Source: Actibacterium sp. 188UL27-1 (GTDB lineage: Bacteria > Pseudomonadota > Alphaproteobacteria > Rhodobacterales > Rhodobacteraceae). From it: a stretch of 64,000 nucleotides of DNA. Each line of letters starts with the position of its first letter. The stretch's first letter is position 1. The stretch lies in the NCBI RefSeq assembly GCF_016901225.1, contig NZ_JAFEUL010000011.1, positions 1 to 64,000 on the forward strand, read 5' to 3'. Both the position numbers and the translations under genes were made by a program. Positions 8,693 through 17,261 of the stretch are shown one piece after another. The notes beneath the pieces are model-generated. The model worked only from the letters and a program-made list of their open reading frames with translations, did no database searches and had not been told where the DNA came from.

Positions 8693-9325
8693 GCGTACGA
8701 TACGCTATTAGGGGGCAGAAGGATCGTCTGGGGTGGGACGGGGACGACGCTCGTGCTGCGCACATCGCCCCGCCCGCCGTCCCTTTGGCTGTTGCGGGTT
8801 TAGCGTGCGTGCGGTGGGCTGGCATCTACGACTTTGAGGATGTGAGCTGGGCAGCTTTTCATCCATGGATCATCCCATGATCAGCCTAGGACTTCGAGAT
8901 GCGTATCAAAGGTATGTGCTCAACGCCGTGGCGGCATACTCAGATGGATGGTCCCAGCTTTACCGGCGTTTTCTTTGTCGAGGTGCGGTCATTCTAGACT
9001 GCCGGAAAGGAACTCCGCAGGGAGAGTGAGGACAACCGGCGTTAATTTGGAAAGCGGTATTTTGAGAACCAGCGACACCAAACTTTTGGCCTGGATTATC
9101 GTATTACAGTCCCACCGCGGTGGTCCGACAAATGCGCCATTCGATGCCAGCACTTGCCGCCACATGCTGATGCTGCACGTCAGCCACCAACAGCGTCTCC
9201 GGCCATCGGTGGTGCCAAGCGGTGTCCAACTGGTTGCGATGTCGCTGAATACATGACATCGGAAGCCCCGCACTGTTTGAGGCCCTCCAATAACCAACGC
9301 GGCAATACAGCTTGCGTGTGGCGGG
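8693..9325. other. 633-bp stretch without a recognisable gene
   Basis: No frame here gives a convincing protein. It contains one copy of a 23-bp sequence shared with the broken IS5-type element further right. The remainder looks like decayed or non-coding DNA between the AraC pseudogene and the 3' end of the YHYH gene. Confidence 0.5.
8734..8756 (+). repeat. 23-bp repeat, copy 1
   Basis: TGGGACGGGGACGACGCTCG plus TGC is identical to 16308-16330, where it forms part of the 3' end of a truncated IS5-type transposase frame. Similarity continues about 8 bp to the left with only transitions. Chance identity of this length is very unlikely in 64 kb. It is probably a remnant of the same mobile sequence or a dispersed repeat. 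Confidence 0.6.
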
Positions 9326-10105
9326 TTAAGGCGACCTCCTTCGGCCGTCGCGGCCTGGCCGGGGTCGATCGCCGCGTCCACCACCGATGAACTCGGTCGA
9401 TACCGTTCCTTTGAAACAGCGCGGGAAAAACGGGTAGGTATCGGTTGCGAAATAGACATATCGCCCGTCGCGCATTCCCCCGTTGCATTCATCCAAAGTG
9501 CCTGATCCCGTAACAAATTCGTAATCCTGCACATAGGTGCCGTCATGTACGCCACCCGGACCAGACTCGCGCTCTCCGCTTTTCAACTGCCAGGACGGCT
9601 GTGCCTCAGCACCGACGTAATGGATCTCGAACCCGTCGGCGGCATAGCCAAACAGCGTATCCTCAAGCTTGTCGACCACCGCAGAGGGGATGCCGTGATA
9701 GTGGTACATCCCATCCCCATCGACATGCGCGTTCTGCGCATCCATCCTGAGCCCGCCCATGCCTTCGACATTCCATCCAGATGACCGATCACGTGACCAG
9801 CCAAGTTCGGCAGATGGATCGTAGTATTCCGCGGTGCCCGGGCGCAGGGGGATGCCGGTCACCGTGATGCCAGAGATGCGGACGTTGCGCGCAATAGTGC
9901 CTGTCAATTCGGGCGTCGCATCCATGCAGAACCGGTGGTCCTGCGGTTCCACGGTGGCCCCGGGTCGCCATGTGCCGACCTCGTGATCGGGCACGCCATC
10001 AGATGTGATACAGCGTTGATCCTCCTCCATCGTGATGATCGCGTGCGCATGAACCGCGCCGCTGGTTAAAAGCGTCAGAGCGAGCGTGGTGCCGAATGTT
10101 TTCAT
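9326..10105 (-). CDS. secreted YHYH-domain protein
   Basis: A 259-residue exported protein. The ATG at 10103-10105 is preceded by GAGGG and opens a clear signal peptide, MKTFGTTLALTLLTSGAVHA, so a longer upstream frame is not needed. The mature part carries the family motif MYHYHGIPSAVVDKLED and the conserved GYAADGFEIHY. It also has several cysteines and a C-terminal basic, glycine-rich tail. YHYH proteins are periplasmic or secreted and their activity is not well defined. No neighbour on the same strand is close enough to suggest an operon. Confidence 0.8.
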   Translation of the reverse strand: MKTFGTTLALTLLTSGAVHAHAIITMEEDQRCITSDGVPDHEVGTWRPGATVEPQDHRFCMDATPELTGTIARNVRISGITVTGIPLRPGTAEYYDPSAELGWSRDRSSGWNVEGMGGLRMDAQNAHVDGDGMYHYHGIPSAVVDKLEDTLFGYAADGFEIHYVGAEAQPSWQLKSGERESGPGGVHDGTYVQDYEFVTGSGTLDECNGGMRDGRYVYFATDTYPFFPRCFKGTVSTEFIGGGRGDRPRPGRDGRRRSP

Positions 10106-10327
10106 GATACCCTCAAGATTTCGTATGATAGTGTAACGGGTGTGAAGGGTATTTCCGTCGTTCTTCCAACGCAGGATATTGGTGCGCGTTCCATCGCGCA
10201 GGCCCTGCACCGATGTGAATCCGCACGATCTACCATGAGGGAGCGGACAGTCGGCACCCTATCCTTGGAAGGGCATGCCTAGCACCACCGAAAATCGGTC
10301 AAGCGGAGGGGCTCTATCGGATCGTTG

Positions 10328-11209
10328 CTATATCGTGGTTGGTCTTATGCGTTTGGCGCGCTTGGTCACAAGCCAGAGGGAGCCGAGTATCAGCGCCGTC
10401 GCGTAGTAGAACTCCATTTGCGGGGCGAGGCCGAACACTGCGACATCGGCGATGATCGCGAAAAGCAGAGCCAGATATTCGAAAGGTGCGAGTTTTGACA
10501 CCTCTGCCCGCTGCAAAGCCAATGTCATCATGATATGGGCGATGCCGCCGGCCATGCCAGCGCCGATGAGCAAGGCCAGTTGATAGCCATCGGGTCTGAT
10601 CCAGCCAAAGCTCGCTGTGGCCAAACCGGCCAAGGCGCAGGTGAGTGCGAAGTAGAAGGCAATGGCGCCTGCATTTTCGGTGAGTGCTAGGGACCGGATC
10701 TGGATCTTGGCTCCAGCGGTAAAGAGCGCCATGGTCAGCGCCAATGCGGCACCGATCAGGTAGGCGCGGTCGAGATCCACGTCATTGAGTTGCGGGATCA
10801 CCAGCACCAGAATGCCCAGGAACCCTACGGTGACGGCAAGCCACCGTGCGGGTGGCACGTCTTCGCCCAGTACAAGCCGGGCCAGCACCACGGACACAAG
10901 AGGTGCCAGATAGCCGATGATCGTCGCATCAGCGAGCGGCAAATACTTCAGCGATGCGAAGCTGGCAAAAAGGGCTGTGCAACCCAACATGCAGCGCAGG
11001 ACGTGGGCCATGGGGCGGCGGGTGCGCAAACCTTGGGGAAACTCTCTGGTCCAGATGAGAAATCCGATCAGCGGGATCAAGGCTACGGCGGAGCGGAAAA
11101 ATACGACCTGTCCCACAGGAACGGTATCTGCCAATAACTTGGCGCAGATCACCATCAGTGTGAAAAAGAACGTGGCGCCGATGCGCAGGGTGATGCCGGA
11201 TGTGTCCAA
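10328..11209 (-). CDS. EamA/DMT-family membrane exporter
   Basis: A 293-residue protein with ten predicted membrane helices in two five-helix halves, the layout of the drug/metabolite transporter (EamA) superfamily. The stretch KYLPLADATIIGYLAPLVSV, followed by LARLVLGEDVPPARW, is the typical EamA signature. It starts 4 bp after the last ABC permease gene, so it is the terminal gene of that operon. DMT proteins export small molecules. Its linkage to a NikABCDE-type importer recalls metallophore systems where an EamA protein secretes the ligand and the ABC transporter recovers the metal complex. That link is inference, since no synthesis genes are visible. Confidence 0.85.
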   Translation of the reverse strand: MDTSGITLRIGATFFFTLMVICAKLLADTVPVGQVVFFRSAVALIPLIGFLIWTREFPQGLRTRRPMAHVLRCMLGCTALFASFASLKYLPLADATIIGYLAPLVSVVLARLVLGEDVPPARWLAVTVGFLGILVLVIPQLNDVDLDRAYLIGAALALTMALFTAGAKIQIRSLALTENAGAIAFYFALTCALAGLATASFGWIRPDGYQLALLIGAGMAGGIAHIMMTLALQRAEVSKLAPFEYLALLFAIIADVAVFGLAPQMEFYYATALILGSLWLVTKRAKRIRPTTI

Positions 11210-11213
11210 GGGT

Positions 11214-12026
11214 TCACATGGATTGCGGGGCCAGAAGATCGCGCAAACGGTCCCCTGCCAGGTTGATCGCCAAGACCGAGATCAGCACGGTCAACCCGGG
11301 AAAAATCATCAGATGCGGGGCGCTTTGCATATAGGGTTTGCCGTCAAGCAGCATGGCACCCCATTCGGACTGGGGGGGCTGCACGCCGAAGCCCAAAAAG
11401 CTGAGCCCCGAAATGGCCAGGATCGTCCGCGACCAGCTGTTGGTACCCAGAACCAGGATTGATGGCAGAATGTTGGGCAGGATGTGAACCAGCAGGATCC
11501 GCGCCTGGGACAGACCGTTTAGCCGCGCTTGGGTCACGAAATCCTGCTTTGATGTGGTCAGGGCGAGTGTGCGCGCCAAGCGGGTGAATTTCATCCAGCT
11601 GACAATCATTAGTGCGATGACCAGATTTACGGTGCTGGGTCCGAAAATGCCAGCCACAGCCACGGCAGCTACCAGTTCGGGAAAGGCAAAGAAGCTGTCG
11701 GTCACGCGCATGATGGCAAAGTCTCCGATCCGCCCCGATTGCGCGGCGATGATCCCGATCAGGGTGCCCGTGACCAACCCGAACGCCGTGATGGTCAGGG
11801 ACAATCCCAAGGACCAAAGCCCGCCATGGAGCAATCGCGTTGCAATATCGCGGCCCAGATGATCGGTGCCCGCCCAATGCTGCGCAGTCGGTGGCGACAG
11901 ACGGTCGAGGAAGTCAGCGGCTGCGGGATCGTAGGGCGTGAGCCACAAGCCCGCGATGACCGCACCCGCGATGCATGTCACGGCCAGGGACAGACGGCGC
12001 AGAAAACGGCGCAGAGCCGCTCTCAT
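11214..12026 (-). CDS. ABC transporter permease, NikC/DppC type
   Basis: A 270-residue inner-membrane permease. After one N-terminal helix it has the family motif TAQHWAGTDHLGRDIATRLL (about residues 46-65), then the binding-protein-dependent transport domain with the EAA-like loop VTQARLNGLSQARILLVHIL. This is the DppC/NikC type that pairs with a DppB/NikB permease. Its start overlaps the stop of the other permease (12023-12026), so the two are translationally coupled. Confidence 0.9.
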   Translation of the reverse strand: MRAALRRFLRRLSLAVTCIAGAVIAGLWLTPYDPAAADFLDRLSPPTAQHWAGTDHLGRDIATRLLHGGLWSLGLSLTITAFGLVTGTLIGIIAAQSGRIGDFAIMRVTDSFFAFPELVAAVAVAGIFGPSTVNLVIALMIVSWMKFTRLARTLALTTSKQDFVTQARLNGLSQARILLVHILPNILPSILVLGTNSWSRTILAISGLSFLGFGVQPPQSEWGAMLLDGKPYMQSAPHLMIFPGLTVLISVLAINLAGDRLRDLLAPQSM

Positions 12027-12967
12027 GGGCCGTTCCCTTCGGACATGCGCGGATCGCTCAGGCGCTGCACCAACTCCACGCTGGTATTGATCAGCACATA
12101 GATCACGGCGAAGAACATGACCAGGAACATCACTAAGGGAAGGTCGCGCGACAGGACCGAGGCCGCGAAGAGTGAGCCGATGCCCGACCGTGCAAAGGTC
12201 AGTTCGATGATGATGGCGCCTTCCATCAGACTGGCGAAATCAAGGCCGATCATGGTCAAGGCGGGTGCCATCGCATGGCGCAGCGTGTGCCGATAGAACA
12301 GCTCAGATTCCGAATGGCCCCGGAGGCGTAGGGTTTCCATGAAGGGCTGGGCACGCGCGTCGAGGAAGAAACTCCGCAGCAGCCGCGTTTGCGAGGCCAT
12401 GACCCACAGTGCCAGCGTGAGAGCGGGCAAAACCAAATGCGCCGCGGTTCCGGTACCATAGGCCGGGAGCCATTGCAGATGTACGGCAAAGGCCAGGATC
12501 AACAAAAGCGCCAGCCAGAAGCCGGGCATTGCCGCCCCGACCGAGGCAATCACCACCGCTGCGCGATCAATGATGGATCCGGGATAGCGCGCGGCCAGAC
12601 TGGCAAGAATGAAAGCCCCTGTGAGCCCAAAGACCAACGAGGTTATGGTGAGTGTCACGGTCTCTCCCAAACTTCCCAGGAAAATGGCCCACACACGTTC
12701 ACCGCTGGAATAGGACACGCCGAAATCCCCGCGCAGCACTTGCCCGAACCAATTCAGGAAATGCAGGTGGAATGGGTCGTCCAGCCGGAATTCGGCACGG
12801 ATATCGATCAAAATCTGGGGCGGGATTCCCATCGCGTCGGGGTAGCGCGCATGGGCAATGGCTTGGGCCTTGTCTCCCGGGGCGAAATGCGCCAGCGCGA
12901 ACGTGATCAAGGCGATGCCAAAGATCACCACAAACAACCCGGTCAGACGGATCAGGGCATGTGTCAT
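12023..12967 (-). CDS. ABC transporter permease, NikB/DppB type
   Basis: A 314-residue permease with an N-terminal helix, a periplasmic loop containing FRLDDPFHLHFLNWFGQVLR and GDFGVSYSSGERV, and five further helices. The coupling loop METLRLRGHSESELFYRHTL matches the EAA region of DppB/NikB permeases. It overlaps the ATPase gene upstream (12964-12967) and the second permease downstream, consistent with one polycistronic message. Confidence 0.9.
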   Translation of the reverse strand: MTHALIRLTGLFVVIFGIALITFALAHFAPGDKAQAIAHARYPDAMGIPPQILIDIRAEFRLDDPFHLHFLNWFGQVLRGDFGVSYSSGERVWAIFLGSLGETVTLTITSLVFGLTGAFILASLAARYPGSIIDRAAVVIASVGAAMPGFWLALLLILAFAVHLQWLPAYGTGTAAHLVLPALTLALWVMASQTRLLRSFFLDARAQPFMETLRLRGHSESELFYRHTLRHAMAPALTMIGLDFASLMEGAIIIELTFARSGIGSLFAASVLSRDLPLVMFLVMFFAVIYVLINTSVELVQRLSDPRMSEGNGP

Positions 12968-13731
12968 GCGACCTGGCTCTCGGGTAGGGCCCCAAGATTG
13001 CGGGCGGCATCAATCAATGCGCGTGCATAGGCATTGGCGGGGCGGATAAAGAAGGCCTCACGCGTTTGGGAGGCTTCCATATGGCCCTGCCGCAGCAGGA
13101 TGATGTGATCGGCATAGGTGGCGGCAAATCCCAGATCGTGGGTGACCACCACATAAGCCATGCCGGTTTGACGGCGCAGCTCATCCATCCGGCGCGCGAT
13201 CTTTTTCTGCACCAACGCGTCGAGTGCGCTGAGCGGCTCGTCAAAGAAGATCAGCCGCGGTTCGGCAATCATAGCCCGAGCGAGGCAGGCCCGTTGCGCT
13301 TGACCCATGGACACTTCAGTGGGGAACCGGTCGGCGAATTCGGGCCCAAGCTCTACAGTTTCAAGCGCGGACTTTACCCGTGACAGGCGTTCATCAACGG
13401 GCAGGTTCAGCCTGTGCAGGCTTTCGGCGACAGACCGCCCCAGCCTGAACCGCGGATCCAGCGCAGCCAGTGGATCTTGCATCACCCACCGCGTGTTGGG
13501 AAGCCCGACCATATCGGGCAAGGCGCCCTTCAGGTCCAACCCGATGGGATCAAAGCGGAAATGGTCACATGTGCCGGGCATCAACCCTTGCAGGGCTTTG
13601 ATCACAGTGGATTTTCCCGCGCCGCTTTCGCCGATGATGCACAGCATCTGACCGGGCTGCACGGTCAGGGACACGCCTTGAACCAGGGTCTTGCCCTGGG
13701 TTCGAACCGTTAGATTATCGACCGACAGCAT
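12964..13731 (-). CDS. ABC transporter ATP-binding protein, NikE/DppF type
   Basis: A 255-residue ATPase. The start at 13731 (MLSVDNLTVRTQGKTLVQGV) is preferred over an upstream frame because it sits 5 bp after the preceding gene and begins directly at the ATPase fold. Motifs are Walker A GESGAGKST, a Q-loop VMQDPLAALDPRF, the signature VSMGQAQR, Walker B LIFFDEPLSALD and the switch histidine VVVTHD. It would energise the two permeases together with the other ATPase. Confidence 0.9.
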   Translation of the reverse strand: MLSVDNLTVRTQGKTLVQGVSLTVQPGQMLCIIGESGAGKSTVIKALQGLMPGTCDHFRFDPIGLDLKGALPDMVGLPNTRWVMQDPLAALDPRFRLGRSVAESLHRLNLPVDERLSRVKSALETVELGPEFADRFPTEVSMGQAQRACLARAMIAEPRLIFFDEPLSALDALVQKKIARRMDELRRQTGMAYVVVTHDLGFAATYADHIILLRQGHMEASQTREAFFIRPANAYARALIDAARNLGALPESQVA

Positions 13732-13735
13732 GTGT

Positions 13736-14524
13736 TTACTCCGCCACCAGCGGCAGCCGCGGGGCGCGGGCCCAATGACGATGGGACACCAGGTCTTGCG
13801 TGGCTGCATGAGTGGGGTTTGCAAGGATCTGGTCCGTGGGGCCCGCCTCTACCACGCGCCCCGCCTCCATGATGGCCACGTCGTTGGAAAAGCGCGACGC
13901 CATGGCCAGATCATGCGTCACCATCATCACGGAAATTCCTGCGGCTGAGGTGATGCGCTGAACCTCCGACAGCACTTGCGCGGCGATGATGGGGTCAAGC
14001 GCTGATGTCGGTTCATCCAGCACCAAAAGTTTTGGCGTGTCGATCAATGCCATGGCCAAGAGCAGCCGCTGCTGCATCCCGCGGCTCCATTGATGGGGCC
14101 ATTGGTTGGCCGGGCCGGGGAGGCCCAGCGCATTGAACAGCGCGGTGTGCTGGTCTGTCTGGCCCGCAGAGCCCAATTTCAACCGTGCCAGCTGCGCCCA
14201 TTGCCACCCCAAGCGTCGCAGTGGGTCCAGCCCATGGGCCGGGCTTTGCGGAACAAGCGAAATGTCCGCCGGGCGACCGGGGGCAGGTTTCGTCAGATCA
14301 CGCGCCACCCCATCAAAGGTCATAACCCCGGATGTGGGACATGCCGGACGGCGCAGCCCCAGGATCATCCGCAAAAGGGTGGATTTTCCCGCTCCGGAAC
14401 TGCCCACCACCGCCAACCATCCCGCTGATTTGACGGACAAGTTGACGTCTCGCAAGACAACCTTGCCGCCAACGCGGGCGGACAGGCCGTTCAATGTCAG
14501 GACAGCGGCAGCCTCAGCGGGCAA
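13736..14524 (-). CDS. ABC transporter ATP-binding protein, NikD/DppD type
   Basis: A 262-residue ATPase with Walker A GSSGAGKST, Q-loop SLVPQSPAHGLDPLRR, signature QWSRGMQQRLLLAMALI, Walker B LLVLDEPTSALD and VTHDLAMA. The signature is WSRGMQQR rather than LSGGQ, which is common in this subfamily. Its start overlaps the end of the substrate-binding protein gene by 11 bp. Two separate ATPases and two permeases define the nickel/peptide/opine-type importers. Confidence 0.9.
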   Translation of the reverse strand: MPAEAAAVLTLNGLSARVGGKVVLRDVNLSVKSAGWLAVVGSSGAGKSTLLRMILGLRRPACPTSGVMTFDGVARDLTKPAPGRPADISLVPQSPAHGLDPLRRLGWQWAQLARLKLGSAGQTDQHTALFNALGLPGPANQWPHQWSRGMQQRLLLAMALIDTPKLLVLDEPTSALDPIIAAQVLSEVQRITSAAGISVMMVTHDLAMASRFSNDVAIMEAGRVVEAGPTDQILANPTHAATQDLVSHRHWARAPRLPLVAE

Positions 14525-16076
14525 TTGTCAACTCCGGCGAGGCGAGATAGGTTTCGGATGGGTGGATGCGAAAACCTTCGATTTTGCCATTACCGACAGA
14601 CACTTGGGTCTTATGAAACAGCGGGATCAGAGGCAGGTCACGGTTCAGAATGGCCTGTACCTCGGCATAGATCGGCTTGCGCTCGGCGTTGTCAAACAGG
14701 GTCCGACCTTTCTCCAACAGTTCGTCAAGCTCCGCGTTTTGATACCCGCCGACATTATAACTACCGCCTGTGGCCGCCAGCGTGCTTGGGAAGTAGTCGG
14801 GATCGCCCTGGGGCGCGGTGCCCCAGGCCTGCAGGTGAATGTCGATCTCACCAGCCTGGAGCGCATCATTGTTTGCATTCCATTCGCCCATCGCGATCTC
14901 GGCCCCGATACCGATCTGGCTGAGCATCGCCTGCGAAATCTCCAGCGTTGGGCGCAAGGCTGGACGACCTTCGTAGCTGCGAATTTTCAGTATTACATCT
15001 TCGCCGTTCAACTCGCGGATGCCGTTGCCGTCGCTATCCACGATGCCTGCTGTGTCCAAAATCGCCTGGGCCTCGGTCGGGTCGTAGGGCAACGTGAGGT
15101 CGGCGTTCACCCAACTTTCCATATTGGTCGGGAAAACCGTTTGGGCCGCATCACCGCCGACACCGGCCAGCGCCGCTTCGACGATCGTGTCCCGGTCGAG
15201 GCCCAGTGAGATGGCCTGACGCAGCGCCGGTTCGGCCAAAGGTCCGCCATTGACCCGTGCCTGCATGAAGTAGAGGCGGGTGGTGGGCACGGCGAAGAGT
15301 TGACTTTCCCCGGCCTCTTGCAGCTTGGCAAATTCCGGTTCCGGGTAATGTGTGACCAGATCCACATCGCCTGCTTGCAAGGCCAGTGCGGCCACGGATG
15401 CGTCGGGAATGGTGTCAAAGACCAACCGATCCAGTTTTGGCGTGCCGCCCCAATAGTCCGCGAAGCCACGGGCGGCATAGGTTTTGTCGGTTTGCGCCAT
15501 TTCAAACACGAACGGCCCGGTGCCGATTAGGGGAAATGCGTCTGTGCCGTCTTTCATTACCGCGGCGGCAGGTTCGGTGAGCGACCACAAGAACGCCGAA
15601 TTTGGCGCGGTGGTCGTGAAGACCAGGGTTGTCTCACTGGTAACGTCGATACTCTCCAACCCCAACAGCTTGGACAAGCGCGGGTTGTGACCGGGGTGCC
15701 CTTCGACATCGAACTTCTCGAACGATGCCTTGACCGATTGCGCGGTCATCGGGGTGCCATCGTGGAACAGCACACCTTCGCGTAAGGTCACCTTCCACTG
15801 TGTGGGCGACAGGTTTTCATAGGCAACCGCCAATCGCGGCTGCATGCTCATGTCATAGCCCAGTCCGATTAGCGTCTCGGACACCCCCGCGCGGTTGGCA
15901 AGCCAGCCGTTCTGGCGTGCCCGCGGATCGGGTACATCGCTGGTCGGTCCGAACCCCGATGCAATGACCATTTCCACGTCTTCGGCCAACGTCATGGTTC
16001 CAACAAGTGACGTGATTGTTGCCAGAACAAGGGTGAGCGCGGAGCGCGTCCAACGGGCGACGGAGCTAGAGGGCAT
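14514..16076 (-). CDS. ABC transporter substrate-binding protein, family 5 (NikA/DppA type)
   Basis: A 520-residue periplasmic binding protein, first gene of the importer operon. A signal peptide covers about residues 1-31 and ends TMTLA before EDVEM. The SBP-family-5 pattern is plain: WKVTLREGVLFHDGTPMTAQ near residue 94, GTGPFVF, and ALRQAISLGLDRDTIVEAAL. No lipobox is seen, so it is probably soluble. Family members bind peptides, opines, nickel or metal chelates; sequence alone does not settle which. A palindrome containing a TATAAT box lies about 45 bp upstream, so metal control is possible. Confidence 0.88.
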   Translation of the reverse strand: MPSSSVARWTRSALTLVLATITSLVGTMTLAEDVEMVIASGFGPTSDVPDPRARQNGWLANRAGVSETLIGLGYDMSMQPRLAVAYENLSPTQWKVTLREGVLFHDGTPMTAQSVKASFEKFDVEGHPGHNPRLSKLLGLESIDVTSETTLVFTTTAPNSAFLWSLTEPAAAVMKDGTDAFPLIGTGPFVFEMAQTDKTYAARGFADYWGGTPKLDRLVFDTIPDASVAALALQAGDVDLVTHYPEPEFAKLQEAGESQLFAVPTTRLYFMQARVNGGPLAEPALRQAISLGLDRDTIVEAALAGVGGDAAQTVFPTNMESWVNADLTLPYDPTEAQAILDTAGIVDSDGNGIRELNGEDVILKIRSYEGRPALRPTLEISQAMLSQIGIGAEIAMGEWNANNDALQAGEIDIHLQAWGTAPQGDPDYFPSTLAATGGSYNVGGYQNAELDELLEKGRTLFDNAERKPIYAEVQAILNRDLPLIPLFHKTQVSVGNGKIEGFRIHPSETYLASPELTIAR

Positions 16077-16120
16077 GGGATTCTCACCAGTTCATATTCA
16101 GTTATGCCCTCGGTTTAGGT

Positions 16121-16133
16121 GTTATATTATAAC
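16121..16133. promoter_or_regulatory. palindrome GTTATATTATAAC overlapping the -10 of the ABC operon
   Basis: A perfect 6-1-6 palindrome 45 bp upstream of the binding-protein start. Read on the minus strand it contains TATAAT, an ideal -10 hexamer for the operon, so a protein bound here would block the promoter. The half-site GTTATA with a one-base spacer is the same core as the Zur (zinc uptake regulator) box known in proteobacteria. The flanks match the longer Zur consensus only partly. Assignment to Zur is inference. Confidence 0.5.
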
Positions 16134-16287
16134 GCAACAAGACCTGATTAACCTTTGTGAGCGATGCGCCACTTCGAACGTGTTTACTGGCCCTCCGTAT
16201 GACCGTAGGCCGGGGAAAAATCCACGACTACGCCTGATAGGCCAGTGTCCGTCGACCTTGCTTGACGACCCTTGTGGCGCGATCTGA

Positions 16288-16884
16288 TCAGCTGATGGTG
16301 TTTGAGATGGGACGGGGACGACGCTCGTGCGCCGGAATCTGTTTGAGCAGGTCGGGTAACACCGGCGCATCGCCGATGTGGCTACCTGTGATCTCCACGG
16401 CCCGAACCTCCAGCGTTTCCTCATCAATCCCCAGATGGATCTTGCGCCAGACGCGCCGTTTCGGGCCGCCATGCTTGCGTGTGTGCCACTCGCCTTCGCC
16501 CTCAACCTTGATCCCAGTGCTGTCGATCAGCAGGTGCAGCGGCCCCTTGGACCCGCGATACGGTATGTTCACAGCCAGGGTCTTCTGGCGGCGGGACAGG
16601 GTGCTGAAGTCAGGCACCGTCCAGTCGAGGCCAACCAGCTGCAGCAGGCTCTCGACGAAGCCGGTCGTCTGCCTGAGCGCCATGCCGAATATCACCTTCA
16701 TCAAAAGGCACATCTGGATGGCGGCATCGCTATAGGTCTGCTGGCGGCCACGCCTGCCTGTCGGCGAGGCATCCCAGCTCATCTCGGGGTCGAACCAGAT
16801 CGTCAGCGAGCCACGGCGCTTGAGCGCTTCGTTATAGGCCGGCCAGTTCCTGGTCCTGTAGATCGGGGGGGTAGGTCTGCTCAT
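16288..16884 (-). pseudogene. IS5-family transposase, C-terminally truncated
   Basis: A 198-residue frame starting MSRPTPPIYRTRNWPAYNEA, the usual N-terminus of an IS5-group transposase of about 310 residues. The first catalytic aspartate is present in HLLIDSTGIKVEGEGEWHTR. After GSHIGDAPVLPDLLKQIPAH the sequence leaves the family and ends in RRPRPISNTIS, so the remaining DDE residues are missing. The element therefore lacks its 3' half. Position 16308-16330 is the 23-bp repeat also found near 8.7 kb. Confidence 0.8.
16308..16330 (+). repeat. 23-bp repeat, copy 2
   Basis: Identical to 8734-8756. Here it lies at the aberrant 3' end of the truncated transposase frame, just where family similarity ends. 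Confidence 0.6.
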
Positions 16885-16947
16885 GCAGCCCAGCTACCAC
16901 GCTGGATTCACGTGATGAATCCTCCATAGGATTTGTGCAACAGAGCC

Positions 16948-17230
16948 TAACGAAGGCTTAACATAATTGCCATGGGAATCTTGCTACGAGATAGTTGAGA
17001 ATGCAGCTGAAGCCCTTGGAATAGAGATTGATAGAGATACTGTTATTCGTATCGCGCGGATTAGTGACGGGTTCCCTCATTATGTGCATTTTATTTCGGA
17101 GAAGTTATTCTGGCGTGTCTTCGAAGCCAAAAATGGCGGTAAAGTGACCCCACATCTATTTGAGCAAGCCATGAATGACGCCTCTGAAGCTTACGAGGTC
17201 ATATGATTTGGCAACACAAAAATATCAAGA
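16948..17230 (+). pseudogene. fragment of a split gene, possibly an AAA-type ATPase, part 1
   Basis: From about 16967 the plus strand reads CYEIVENAAEALGIEIDRDT, then ISDGFPHYVHFISEKLFWRV and FEQAMNDASEA, followed by a stop at 17204-17206. The start is missing, lost at the IS5-type end at 16947. The text resembles the helical C-terminal region of AAA/STAND-type ATPases, but I cannot name the family with confidence. A frameshift near 17195 is needed to connect with the second part beyond the IS66-type element. Base composition is AT-richer than the neighbours, which hints at foreign origin. Confidence 0.5.
17223..17230. repeat. 8-bp target-site duplication, left copy
   Basis: TATCAAGA directly precedes the left end of the IS66-type element and recurs at 19733-19740 directly after its right end. 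Eight base pairs is the duplication size typical of IS66-family insertion. Confidence 0.9.
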
Positions 17231-17261
17231 GTAACCGCCCGGTTTGGGCCACCTTGTAGTT

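Larger units (their letters stand above)
16288..16947 (-). mobile_element. truncated IS5-type element
   Basis: The upstream end is intact: the minus strand from 16947 reads GGCTCTGTTGCACAAATC, the kind of terminal repeat found on IS5/IS903-like elements, followed by the transposase start at 16884. No matching repeat occurs on the other side, in agreement with the truncated gene. The outer edge abuts a gene fragment on the plus strand, so this insertion or a later deletion removed the 5' part of that gene. Confidence 0.7.

Noticed and set aside
8989-9555. 188-codon minus-strand frame overlapping the end of the YHYH gene
   Set aside because: It conflicts with the well-supported YHYH frame and shows no domain or ribosome site.
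12389-13030. 213-codon plus-strand frame across the ABC permease and ATPase
   Set aside because: Antisense to two clear genes, with basic, Gln/His-rich composition typical of shadow frames.
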